Source: Puniceicoccaceae bacterium (GTDB lineage: Bacteria > Verrucomicrobiota > Verrucomicrobiia > Opitutales > JAFGAQ01). Taken from it: a stretch of DNA of 64,000 nt. The stretch lies in the NCBI GenBank assembly GCA_040224245.1, contig JBEGIR010000023.1:1-64000 (forward strand). Direction: 5' to 3'. The notes under the pieces were generated by a model, which saw only the letters and a list, made by a program, of their open reading frames with translations, was not told where the DNA came from and searched no databases. Positions 56,411 through 64,000 of this stretch are shown here, piece after piece (positions within the stretch are counted from its first letter, which is position 1; each line of letters opens with the position of its first letter). The position numbers were made by a program, and so were the translations under genes.

Positions 56411-58576
56411 ATGGCATCAACAGACAGCAGTCCACAGCAAATCCTTACAGGAATCTGGGTTTCCGATGAGGGAGTCGTTCACAAAAGCTACCGCGAAGAA
56501 GGAGGCACGGAACGCAGTGTTGAAGCTCCGTTTTGTGGGTTTGTCTGGGCGAGTGAGAACGATGTCGAAGCAAATGGACTCGGTTCTGCTGCGACCCGCC
56601 TCAGCGGCGAGGGCCCACTGAACTGTGTCTTGGAGACAGATCAGTTTTCCACCTATCGGGAGTGGATTTCGCGGGATGTGCTGGGACGAACTTGCGAGTG
56701 CATTCGACCCTTTGAAAGCCAACACCTGCTGCGTGAGCATGAGCGTCTGTTCGATGGTTTGCGCTTTGATCAGCTCAAGCGTTGCCAGATCGACATCGAA
56801 ACGGATTCTGACGGCATCCGCTTTTCGAATCCATATCAGGATCGCATCCTCGCAATCGGGATGAAGATGGGGGACCAGGAATCCCTGCTGTACCTTGAAA
56901 GCGAAGATTCCAAGGGGGAGCAGCAATTGCTCGAGCGCTTTGTCGAAACGCTGCAGGAGTGGGACCCCGATGTCATTGAAGGTCACAACCTGTTTTCGTT
57001 TGATCTCAACTACCTCAAGATCCGTTCCCAGCGTCGCAAAGTTCCCTGTGCATGGGGGCGGTTTGGGCAGATGGCAAACTTTCGCAAGAGCCGCCTGAAA
57101 GTTGCGGAGCGATGGGTGGATTTTCAGCGTTGTGATATTCCTGGGCGAACTGTTTTTGATACCTACCTCATGGTGCAACTCTATGACGTGTCCACGCGGG
57201 ACATGCCGGGCTACGGACTCAAGACCGTTGCGAAGTATTTTGGAGTCACGCGCAAACTGGATCACGAACGAACCTACATTGCCGGCAATGAGATCCACAG
57301 GCAATTCAGGGAGGACCGAGACACGTTCCTTGACTATTTGAGAGATGATCTGCTGGAGACCGAAGGCGTTGCTTCCATCTTGCTGCCGACTTATTTTGAG
57401 CAGTGCAAGACGTTTCCGATTCTCCTTCAGGAGGCGTGTCTGAGAGGCACCTCAAACAAGATTGACCTGCTCTTCATGGAAAAATACTTCCATGCCGGGC
57501 ATGCGTTGCCGACGGCTGCCGAAGGCTTTGCGGGTTTTGAGGGTGGTTATACCCGGAGTTTTCATGAGGGTGTTTTTCACCACGTGCTGCACTACGACGT
57601 CGCCTCGCTCTATCCCAGTCTGCTATTGCGGCTGGAGCGAAATCCATGGCCCGATGATCTCGGGGTCTTTCTGCCCTTGCTGCGTGAACTCAGGGAGTAT
57701 CGGTTGAAGTATAAACAGCTTGCGAAAACCGACCCTGACCCATCCTTGCGACGGGAGTACAATGCCCGACAGGCGAGTTTTAAAATACTGATCAACTCCT
57801 TTTATGGTTATCTGGGTTTTCCCGGTGCGCGCTTTGGAGATGCTGAGCTGGCAGCTCAGGTCACTGCAGATGGCAGAGAATTGTTGCAGCGTGTCATTGA
57901 TCGCATGCAGGAACTTGAGGCGATGCCGCTGGAAGCGGATACCGATGGGATTTACATCAGTTCGGAGAAATGGTCAAAAGCACCGCTCGAACTGCTCGAG
58001 AAGGTTCAGCAAACACTGCCAGATGGCATTGAGCTGGAGTTGGGTGGCCAGTATGAGGCAATGCTCTGTTACAAAGCGAAGAATTATGCAATCTACGATG
58101 GGGAGCAGGTATTGATACGGGGTTCTGCGCTCAAATCCCGTGGAATCGAACCCTTCTTGTCCGATCTGACCAAAACCCTGATCCATTCGCTGCTGGGTGC
58201 GTCAAAAACGGACGTTGCGGAGGCACTCAAATGCCTGCGACAAGGGATCGAATCGGGGGAAACCGCTGTGGAGTTGCTCGCCAAGTCGGAGACTTTAAAC
58301 CAATCGCCGAGCAAGTATCAGAAAGAGGTAGAGGGAAGCCGAAAACCACGTCGGGCGGCGCTGGAAGTGGCGCTTCGAATGGATCCTGTTCCGGGCATGG
58401 GTGAGCGAGTTACCTATTTCATGGGACCGAAGGAAAAGGGAAAAACGGCGATGTGGCAGCGCGCGTTTGCCATCGGAGAATTTGATGCAGAGCACTGCCC
58501 CTACGACAAGGCAACTTATCTGAAGAAATTGGATGAGTGGGAGCAGAAGTACGGAGAGCTGATGGCGCTGGCTTAG
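56411..58576 (+). CDS. Compact family-B DNA polymerase
   Basis: The 721-residue product has exonuclease motifs CQIDIET (Exo I, about 126-131), GHNLFSFDLNYL (Exo II, 191-202) and YLRDDLLE (Exo III, 309-316). Polymerase motif A is YDVASLYPSLLL (395-406), motif B KILINSFYGYLG (458-469) and motif C ADTDGIY (509-515). It is shorter than E. coli Pol II and archaeal PolB. It is likely a repair or bypass polymerase rather than the replicase. No operon partner is evident; the Sel1/TonB gene is convergent. Confidence 0.85.
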   Translation: MASTDSSPQQILTGIWVSDEGVVHKSYREEGGTERSVEAPFCGFVWASENDVEANGLGSAATRLSGEGPLNCVLETDQFSTYREWISRDVLGRTCECIRPFESQHLLREHERLFDGLRFDQLKRCQIDIETDSDGIRFSNPYQDRILAIGMKMGDQESLLYLESEDSKGEQQLLERFVETLQEWDPDVIEGHNLFSFDLNYLKIRSQRRKVPCAWGRFGQMANFRKSRLKVAERWVDFQRCDIPGRTVFDTYLMVQLYDVSTRDMPGYGLKTVAKYFGVTRKLDHERTYIAGNEIHRQFREDRDTFLDYLRDDLLETEGVASILLPTYFEQCKTFPILLQEACLRGTSNKIDLLFMEKYFHAGHALPTAAEGFAGFEGGYTRSFHEGVFHHVLHYDVASLYPSLLLRLERNPWPDDLGVFLPLLRELREYRLKYKQLAKTDPDPSLRREYNARQASFKILINSFYGYLGFPGARFGDAELAAQVTADGRELLQRVIDRMQELEAMPLEADTDGIYISSEKWSKAPLELLEKVQQTLPDGIELELGGQYEAMLCYKAKNYAIYDGEQVLIRGSALKSRGIEPFLSDLTKTLIHSLLGASKTDVAEALKCLRQGIESGETAVELLAKSETLNQSPSKYQKEVEGSRKPRRAALEVALRMDPVPGMGERVTYFMGPKEKGKTAMWQRAFAIGEFDAEHCPYDKATYLKKLDEWEQKYGELMALA

Positions 58577-58626
58577 CGATGATCCCTGTACGGACTCAAG
58601 CTGTTGGGACTTCAGAGTCCTGACTT

Positions 58627-60975
58627 TTAATCCAGAGAACCCGCACGAAACCGGATGGGCACCCGGATGCGTGCGCGAACGGGCTTGCCGTCCCGCAGTG
58701 CTGGCAGAAAACGCCAATGACTCAAGGCTCGCATGGCGGGTTCTTCAAATCCGGGGTGCGAGGATTCCTCCACCATAGGTGCAAGAATTCTGCCCTCTGG
58801 ATCTATGATCATGGAAATCAGAACGTTTCCACTGAGCTGAAGTTCTTCCAGGTATCGTGGATAGGCTGCGGCGAATTGAACAATGGCCTCCGGTGGGCAG
58901 TTCTCGGGTTGGCTTCGACTGCGGAACTGTGCACGGCGAAAAGTATCGTTGTAGTCGGATTGATGGCGGAAGAGGCGATAGGCTGCACTTTGCATGGCAA
59001 TCGCATCGAGCTGGCTTCGCAGCCCTTCGGGCAGGGATTCCTGATCCATGAGAGTGAGAAAGGCTGGATAGTTGAGGGCAGTGCCGATACCGCTGAGGTA
59101 GGCGATACTGAGCGCTGCGATGGTTTTGGATCGAAAACGGGGATCCATGGAGGTCGCGGGTTCTGAAAGAATGGACTGCAATTCTGCAACAGCCTGACTG
59201 GGTGGCACTCCGGGGAATCCGTGGATGGAAAACACACATTGCATCAGGCGTCCGGTGGCATCTCCCTGTGCAGCGGCGGCTTCAAAATAGTGTGCAGCGC
59301 AGTCCCAGCGCATGGATGCTGACCAGGATGGGTGTTGCCAGCAGGCCATCCCCAGATGGATCAGGTGTTGAGGTGGCACCCAGGACAATAACTCGTCCAC
59401 GGTGAGCAGCATGCCTTCAACGTTGGCGTCGGGCTGCGCCCAGCGATCTTCAAGAAACTGGAAAAATGTGTCAAAGCTCGTCGCATCGATTCCGATGAGT
59501 GACTGACGATAGTGGTAGAGAGCCTGATCCAGATTGCGGGGTTGTCCTTCGATCCACGCGTTGTCGTGAAAATAACCGCAGAACAGACTGGCCGTCGCAT
59601 TGCCGCGGTCGGCGGCGGCCTCAAACCAACGGAATGCCAGTTGCCGGTCGGCTTCCGTTCCGACGCCCTCCAAGGTCATCAGTGCGCACTGCAGCTGTGC
59701 GAGTTCGTCTCCGCCTTCGGCTGCATTTTCGAAATGTCGGAATGCGCTGGGATACAACTCTTCCTGTAGGTACATCCACCCGAGCTGGAAGCTTGCAGAT
59801 GGATCTCCGTGTGATTCAGCGACTTCAAACCATCGTTTTGCCTCGGTCGGGTCGGGTTCAACTCCCCAGCCATTGCGATAGCAGAACCCGACACTGAAGC
59901 AGGCAGAAGGCATGCCCAGTTCGGCGGATTTCAAAAAGAGTGCAAACGCGTGCTGCTGAGTTTGCTCGTCCGGAGTATGTGCCATCAAGGAAGAGAGCAG
60001 GCGAAGTGCGTTTCGTTCGTAGCCGTATCTCAATGCCTTCTCAACCGTGTTCAGAACGTTTTGCGATTCTGAGGAATCCCATGTTTTCGCTCGGATAAGC
60101 GCGTGCAGGCGCGCACATTGCACATCCCAGGCGGGAGGATAGTCCTGATCGAGCAGAAATTGCAGCCCATCGATCTGTGAGTCCGAGTCGGTTTCCGCTT
60201 CGGTGGTGTCGGGGAAGAACTTGACCTGATACAGCTTTGCACGCAGCGAACCGAGTTCGATGGAATGAGCAAGTTGGGTTAGTGTGGTTTCTTCCGGGGT
60301 TGGGGTATCGAGGTTTTGATGGTAGGAAAGCAGCCATTCTTCTGCGTGCAATTCTGCTTCGGAGGGACGGTGCCGGAGCAATGGACTTTCTGTATCCTTA
60401 TGGGAAGAGGGAAAACGCACGGGGCGATAATAATCAGGTGTGTGAATAAACCAGGCACGCATTTTTTCCGGTGGGAACTGCATCGCAGAAAGATTGAATC
60501 GGGCAACCGGGTTCTTGTGTCCGAGTTGTTCGAGATTCCAGGCTTGCGCTTCGGGCAGGTTGAAAACGGATTGTTGCGATTCGGGGGAGCGCAGGAAAAA
60601 CCTTCGAATTGCAGTTGGCAGGTCGTCGAACTTTAGCCGCAAGGGCGGTGTGGAGTCTTCGCTCTCGTACCCCGAGTCCCGCATGGACTGCAGAATGGAC
60701 AGCGCGATGCCACAGCCATCAAAAGCGGCTGCATGGAGGTAGGCAGATGCGAGTTCCGGGTCCCAAGTGGCTTCCACCGCAAGATGGTACTGTAGGGCGA
60801 GAATGAGCAGGTCGTGATCAGTGTCAGCGTGCTTGCAGTTGGGAGACTCCATCGACTCTGCCGACAGTGAAGTGATGAGGCAGAGTTTTGCGATCATCAC
60901 GACCAGAGCCAACCCTTGCCAAAACGGGTTTCTCCATTCGGCAAGGAGGGATGCAATGCGATGGTAAGTTTTCAC
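58627..60975 (-). CDS. Sel1-repeat protein with TonB C-terminal domain
   Basis: The 782-residue product has an N-terminal signal/membrane stretch (GLALVVMIAKLCLITSLSAE) and Sel1-like repeats between about 340 and 500, e.g. CFSVGFCYRNGWGVEPDPTE, FQLGWMYLQEELYPSAFRHF and QCALMTLEGVGTEADRQLAF. A TonB-like C-terminal domain has LSGNVLISMIIDPEGRILAP and RALSHWRFLPALRDGKPVRA. Sel1 arrays bind peptides and TonB domains contact outer-membrane receptors, so it may act in the periplasm. It is large for this fusion. Function not known. Confidence 0.75.
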   Translation of the reverse strand: MKTYHRIASLLAEWRNPFWQGLALVVMIAKLCLITSLSAESMESPNCKHADTDHDLLILALQYHLAVEATWDPELASAYLHAAAFDGCGIALSILQSMRDSGYESEDSTPPLRLKFDDLPTAIRRFFLRSPESQQSVFNLPEAQAWNLEQLGHKNPVARFNLSAMQFPPEKMRAWFIHTPDYYRPVRFPSSHKDTESPLLRHRPSEAELHAEEWLLSYHQNLDTPTPEETTLTQLAHSIELGSLRAKLYQVKFFPDTTEAETDSDSQIDGLQFLLDQDYPPAWDVQCARLHALIRAKTWDSSESQNVLNTVEKALRYGYERNALRLLSSLMAHTPDEQTQQHAFALFLKSAELGMPSACFSVGFCYRNGWGVEPDPTEAKRWFEVAESHGDPSASFQLGWMYLQEELYPSAFRHFENAAEGGDELAQLQCALMTLEGVGTEADRQLAFRWFEAAADRGNATASLFCGYFHDNAWIEGQPRNLDQALYHYRQSLIGIDATSFDTFFQFLEDRWAQPDANVEGMLLTVDELLSWVPPQHLIHLGMACWQHPSWSASMRWDCAAHYFEAAAAQGDATGRLMQCVFSIHGFPGVPPSQAVAELQSILSEPATSMDPRFRSKTIAALSIAYLSGIGTALNYPAFLTLMDQESLPEGLRSQLDAIAMQSAAYRLFRHQSDYNDTFRRAQFRSRSQPENCPPEAIVQFAAAYPRYLEELQLSGNVLISMIIDPEGRILAPMVEESSHPGFEEPAMRALSHWRFLPALRDGKPVRARIRVPIRFRAGSLD

Positions 60976-61005
60976 AGAAAAAGCAGGGGTGTCGCAAGCG
61001 CAGCA

Positions 61006-61037
61006 AAAAAGCGCGTCCGGTTGCGGAAGCGCTTTTT
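61006..61037 (-). terminator. Terminator-like hairpin between flavodoxin and the Sel1/TonB gene
   Basis: AAAAAGCGC at 61006-61014 pairs with GCGCTTTTT at 61029-61037, with a smaller inner stem. On the minus strand T residues follow the stem, so it can end the flavodoxin transcript about 30 bp after its stop codon. Confidence 0.75.
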
Positions 61038-61064
61038 ATACAAATTCAGGTATGTCGGGTGCAA

Positions 61065-61520
61065 TTATTGTTTTGATTCGAGGTAGGCTGCATATTTTTC
61101 GAGCCATGCTTCGAATCCATCTTCAAAATCGATATCGAGATCGATTCGGTCCATCACCCGTTTAGCCCCCTGTTTGGTCAGGCTTTCATCCAGTTTGCGT
61201 CCACATCCGCAAAAATCGTCGTAGGAGGAATCGCCCAGTGCGACAATGGTGTACTTGAGCTTGTCCAGACCAGCGACTTTTTCATCCACGATTTCATAAT
61301 AAAACGTTTCGGCTTCGTCTGGAGGGTCACCTTCACCCCAAGTGGAGATGACGATGGCTACCTCGGATTCGCCCGCCAACTCTGCCGCAGGATAGTCTGC
61401 AAGATCTTTGAGACTGGTCTCGAATCCGAGTTCGTCTGCCTTTTCCTGGATCTGGGTTGCAAGGTCTTCGGCGTTGCCGGTCATCGTGCCGAAGAGAACT
61501 GTCAGTTTTGGATCACTCAT
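61065..61520 (-). CDS. Flavodoxin
   Basis: The 151-residue product has the FMN phosphate loop LFGTMTGNAEDLATQIQEKA, and the later loops VISTWGEGDPPDEAETFYY and VALGDSSYDDFCGCGRKLDE. These fit flavodoxin/CysJ-type FMN domains. It is an electron carrier. Start 61520 is preferred over 61580 because the fold begins there. A terminator follows its stop. Confidence 0.9.
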   Translation of the reverse strand: MSDPKLTVLFGTMTGNAEDLATQIQEKADELGFETSLKDLADYPAAELAGESEVAIVISTWGEGDPPDEAETFYYEIVDEKVAGLDKLKYTIVALGDSSYDDFCGCGRKLDESLTKQGAKRVMDRIDLDIDFEDGFEAWLEKYAAYLESKQ

Positions 61521-61604
61521 GGATGGTGTAAATAGGAGAACACAAGACGCACGCGCATCCTTGTCAAATCGCATTACCAAATTGAAATGCAGGGAATGCA
61601 GGTA

Positions 61605-62438
61605 TTAGGTCCGCTTCACTTGAAGGGATGCCAAACAAGCAAGGTGGATTGCGAGCAACCATGCAAATCCTGAGGTGAATGCATGATTGCGCAGTGTCGT
61701 GAGTTCCCGAATCCGAGCGTGGTGGTGCATCCACCAGAGGTCCAGTTGGCAGAGTTCCGGAATGAATGGGTGAACCTCGGAAAGCCAGAAAATCGGGGCA
61801 TTCCCCCACTGTGCAATCTGTAGAATGCGGCTCAGGTCCGGTTGGGCAAGGCCGATCAGCAGTAGTGTCAGGCCGGCCAGTGTTGCCGTTCTCAGACGCA
61901 GTCCCGTCAGGTGCAGAAAGCGCATCATGGAAAGCGTTAGCAGGACCAGTATGGCGTTGCACACCGCCGCTGTCCCGAACCAGCTCAACTGGCAGGTTGG
62001 GGACAGCCCTTGGAGAAGTTCAGTCCGGGGTGGATTCCATGTGATGCAGGCGACGGTCCATGCTGAGAGGCTGAACAGGAATTGAATCCAGATGATGGTC
62101 ACGGTGAGGGAAAGTTGGCCACGCAACCAGCTGTGCATGGACGGAAGGGGAGCAATGGTTACACCGCATCGCGGATTTCTGAACGGCTTTTCGATCCGTG
62201 GTAGTGCCACAACACCTGCACCCAGCACATACCAGCGCTGCAAGCCATATTGAAAATCGAGGAACAACTCAAGAGGATGGCTGGCAACTGCAAAGACGAT
62301 GCTGAAGCATCCCAGTGCAGGAATCGTTGCCGTCAGGACAGAGAGCAACCAGAATCGAGGGATGATGGAAAGCGGTGACTTGCGCCTGGCATCTGGCAGC
62401 GTAAGTGCTCGAGATTGGGGAAATCGGGAAGTTTGCAT
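61605..62438 (-). CDS. Multi-pass membrane protein
   Basis: The 277-residue product has about six hydrophobic segments, such as FWLLSVLTATIPALGCFSIV, VTIIWIQFLFSLSAWTVACI and LAGLTLLLIGLA. It starts at ATG 62438; the upstream frame extends into the acylphosphatase. No family is recognised. It could be a small transporter or a membrane-bound accessory protein. Confidence 0.65.
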   Translation of the reverse strand: MQTSRFPQSRALTLPDARRKSPLSIIPRFWLLSVLTATIPALGCFSIVFAVASHPLELFLDFQYGLQRWYVLGAGVVALPRIEKPFRNPRCGVTIAPLPSMHSWLRGQLSLTVTIIWIQFLFSLSAWTVACITWNPPRTELLQGLSPTCQLSWFGTAAVCNAILVLLTLSMMRFLHLTGLRLRTATLAGLTLLLIGLAQPDLSRILQIAQWGNAPIFWLSEVHPFIPELCQLDLWWMHHHARIRELTTLRNHAFTSGFAWLLAIHLACLASLQVKRT

Positions 62439-62478
62439 GAGGAATTCATTTGCAGGAGAGGTTTGGAAAAGGGGAGGG

Positions 62479-62751
62479 TCAGGCAATGCGGAAGCCCTGA
62501 AAAATGGGTTCCCGATGTTCGGAGGATTCGTCGGATTCGCGGATGTAACTGCGGAGTTCGTCCACGACTGCGTCAATGAACTCATGTACTTCCTTTAATT
62601 CGCCTTCCACTTCGAGCGTTACACTGCCATCGTCTTCATTGCGCACAAATCCAGCAACATCGAATCCCCTGGCAACATCAAGCGTTTGATACCGGAAACC
62701 GACACCCTGAACATGCCCGCGAAACTGAACTCGTTTGTGGTAGACCTTCAT
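62479..62751 (-). CDS. acyP: Acylphosphatase
   Basis: The 90-residue product has VQFRGHVQGVGFRYQTLDVA (catalytic Arg) and GFVRNEDDGSVTLEVEGEL (catalytic Asn) as in acylphosphatases. It hydrolyses acyl phosphates such as acetyl phosphate. It is close to the membrane protein start, so the two may be co-transcribed. Confidence 0.9.
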   Translation of the reverse strand: MKVYHKRVQFRGHVQGVGFRYQTLDVARGFDVAGFVRNEDDGSVTLEVEGELKEVHEFIDAVVDELRSYIRESDESSEHREPIFQGFRIA

Positions 62752-62934
62752 GATTCATCAAAGGTGTTTTACCATAGCAGTGCCGTCAACTTCTGCAAGC
62801 GTTCCACCCCATGTTCATGTGAGTTTGGGTGTGATCTGACTTCGATGAGTGGCGTGTTCATCCACTGCTTTGGGGTGGAATTATTTTTCGAGTTGTAAAT
62901 CGTGGCGAATCGATCAAGGTTATGAAACGAAACT

Positions 62935-63636
62935 ATGAGCAGTCCAAATTTTGAGAATTCCGGGGATGGAGAGTCCTGGGATGGAAAAGGGGAACTGGAG
63001 TGGACTGAGAGGAACTGGAAACAGTTTCTCAAGGATGCAGATGCTGAAATCGGAAGATTCATCAAGATTTATCAATCCCTGAAAGGGGACTCGCAACGGC
63101 TGGATCACACCGCATTGGGAATGGGCTGGGATTCAGAAGAGTGGTCAGCAGAGCTTGAGTTTGAGTCGGACGAATCCACAGAGTGGGTCGACGGCGCTTC
63201 TGATGACGAGGATGACTACGATGAATTGGATGACAGCGATCCTTATACGGTCCACAAGCACCCCCTCTATGTGACCAGCCGTGCCCTGTACGCGTTGATC
63301 GCGCACTACTGGAAGGTTCTGACACTGGAAATGCCCGGTTGGGTAAGTGCGCCGGATGCCGTTGGTTTTGGTGAAGCGGTTGCCGGAGGCGAATGCAACG
63401 CCGTGATGGCAATCCATGCGCTGGAAATGGGCGATTACAATCTGGTCGTGGTGCACTTGCAGCGTTCGCTGAGTGCACTGAATGAAAACATGCGCCTGTT
63501 TCAGAAGACCATCACGCGCGAAGATGAGATGCTCAACCCCTCAGTGGTTGAAGAATTTCAGAGCTTCTTTTTTGATTTGCGCGAGGTGTGGCTGCGCGTG
63601 ATTCGGGAGTGCCGTGGCACCTCAGAGTTGCGTTGA
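62935..63636 (+). CDS. Hypothetical acidic protein
   Basis: The 233-residue product has an acidic segment (EWVDGASDDEDDYDELDDSD) in the middle and a helical C-terminal half with LYALIAHYWKVLTLEMPGWV and MAIHALEMGDYNLVVVHLQR. No family is recognised. It is convergent with the ligase gene at the window edge. Confidence 0.65.
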   Translation: MSSPNFENSGDGESWDGKGELEWTERNWKQFLKDADAEIGRFIKIYQSLKGDSQRLDHTALGMGWDSEEWSAELEFESDESTEWVDGASDDEDDYDELDDSDPYTVHKHPLYVTSRALYALIAHYWKVLTLEMPGWVSAPDAVGFGEAVAGGECNAVMAIHALEMGDYNLVVVHLQRSLSALNENMRLFQKTITREDEMLNPSVVEEFQSFFFDLREVWLRVIRECRGTSELR

Positions 63637-63641
63637 CTGTG

Positions 63642-64000
63642 CTATCTGTTCAGGCGCTGAGCTTCACAGACGCTCGCTTGCATGATTCCGTCAAAAGAAC
63701 CATTTGTGAAAAACAGTACCAGCAGAGGTGAGGTGACATTGGCCAGCTGCGAGAGTAGGCAGTGCTGAAGTTCGGCATTGCTTTCGAACAGATGAGTTGG
63801 GGTTCCCCGGTCTTCCAGGTCAGTCTTGAGCTGACGCGTGTTCAAGCGCTTCGATGCGTCGAGCAGGTGCAGGCGATGAATGGCTCCAATCCAGACTTCA
63901 TCGGCATGAGCTAGCGTCACTGGCCACAATTGTTGAAATGCGGGAGAGCGTGAAGTATTGCTGCGGGGTTCAAATACTGCCCATATACGGTGCCCTGGGA
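63642..64000 (-). CDS. Mur ligase family (Mpl/MurC-like), C-terminal part at the window edge
   Basis: The visible minus-strand frame reads PGHRIWAVFEPRSNTSRSPA near the edge, then FQQLWPVTLAHADEVWIGAI, and ends 12 bp after the hypothetical gene. RIWAVFEPRSNT followed by an Ala/Asp-rich helix and LVLFFTNGSFDGI matches the C-terminal domain of Mpl, which links UDP-MurNAc to recycled tripeptide, or of MurC. The catalytic domain lies outside the window. Confidence 0.75.
   Translation of the reverse strand, partial: PGHRIWAVFEPRSNTSRSPAFQQLWPVTLAHADEVWIGAIHRLHLLDASKRLNTRQLKTDLEDRGTPTHLFESNAELQHCLLSQLANVTSPLLVLFFTNGSFDGIMQASVCEAQRLNR

Noticed and set aside
1-64000. CRISPR array or rRNA operon
   Set aside because: No regularly spaced repeat of 25-40 bp and no rRNA-like conserved stretches are seen; the dispersed box is too widely spaced to be an array.

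Overview
The window holds a complete-looking temperate siphovirus prophage of about 42.7 kb (298-43054) inside a bacterial chromosome. The prophage is bounded by a perfect 54-bp direct repeat (298-351 and 43001-43054). This repeat is the 3' part of a tRNA-Pro(GGG) gene, and the intact tRNA (43006-43082, minus strand) survives at the right end beside a tyrosine integrase. The chromosome to the right (43.3-64 kb) carries housekeeping genes: tyrA, a subtilase, an HtrA protease, purU, a LysR regulator, a YggS protein, pgsA-pgpA, a PIN-TRAM protein, a compact family-B DNA polymerase, a Sel1/TonB protein, flavodoxin, acylphosphatase and an Mpl-type ligase. The left flank is the end of an IS3-family element. 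The gene set fits a Gram-negative-type bacterium; I suspect Verrucomicrobiota (Opitutae-like), but this is an inference from gene content and not proven by any marker here.

Layout of the prophage, left to right. 0.4-2.0 kb: a small control region with three ribbon-helix-helix (RHH) proteins and one helix-turn-helix (HTH) protein. 2.0-8.4 kb: a tightly overlapping early operon with a RecE-like exonuclease, a ParB-like protein and a replication initiator-like protein. 8.4-12.05 kb: a Gp37/Gp68-type protein, then terminase small and large subunits. 12.05-19.4 kb: an accessory island that separates terminase from the head genes. It holds a DUF115-like protein, a stand-alone DnaA domain IV, two DNA methyltransferases, several Zn-ribbon or orphan small genes, a fragment of an integron-type integrase, and two reverse-strand exported proteins. 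19.4-24.5 kb: lambda-type head genes (gpW-like, portal, S49 protease, scaffold, capsid, decoration). 24.5-41.7 kb: neck, exported enzymes, tail tube, chaperones, tape measure, fibres, DUF2163-type hub, NlpC/P60 and the J-like tip. 41.7-42.9 kb: integrase.

The most striking signal that gene calling does not explain is a 21-bp box: two 9-mers CTTANTAAG separated by exactly three bases. I find nine copies, all inside the prophage and none in the 21 kb of flanking host DNA. Three lie between the divergent RHH genes near the left end. Most others sit at gene starts (3973, 8466, 19305 on minus, 32778), and two lie inside coding regions (26087 and 37742 genes). Tandem palindromic half-sites one helical turn apart are what an RHH repressor would be expected to bind, so this is probably a dispersed operator system that controls immunity and several exported or accessory genes.

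Most phage genes are translationally coupled by ATGA or TGATG overlaps. The strongly expressed structural genes instead have longer leaders with a recurring AACCAAGGAT-type motif, and hairpin terminators or attenuators follow the capsid/decoration pair and the tail tube gene.
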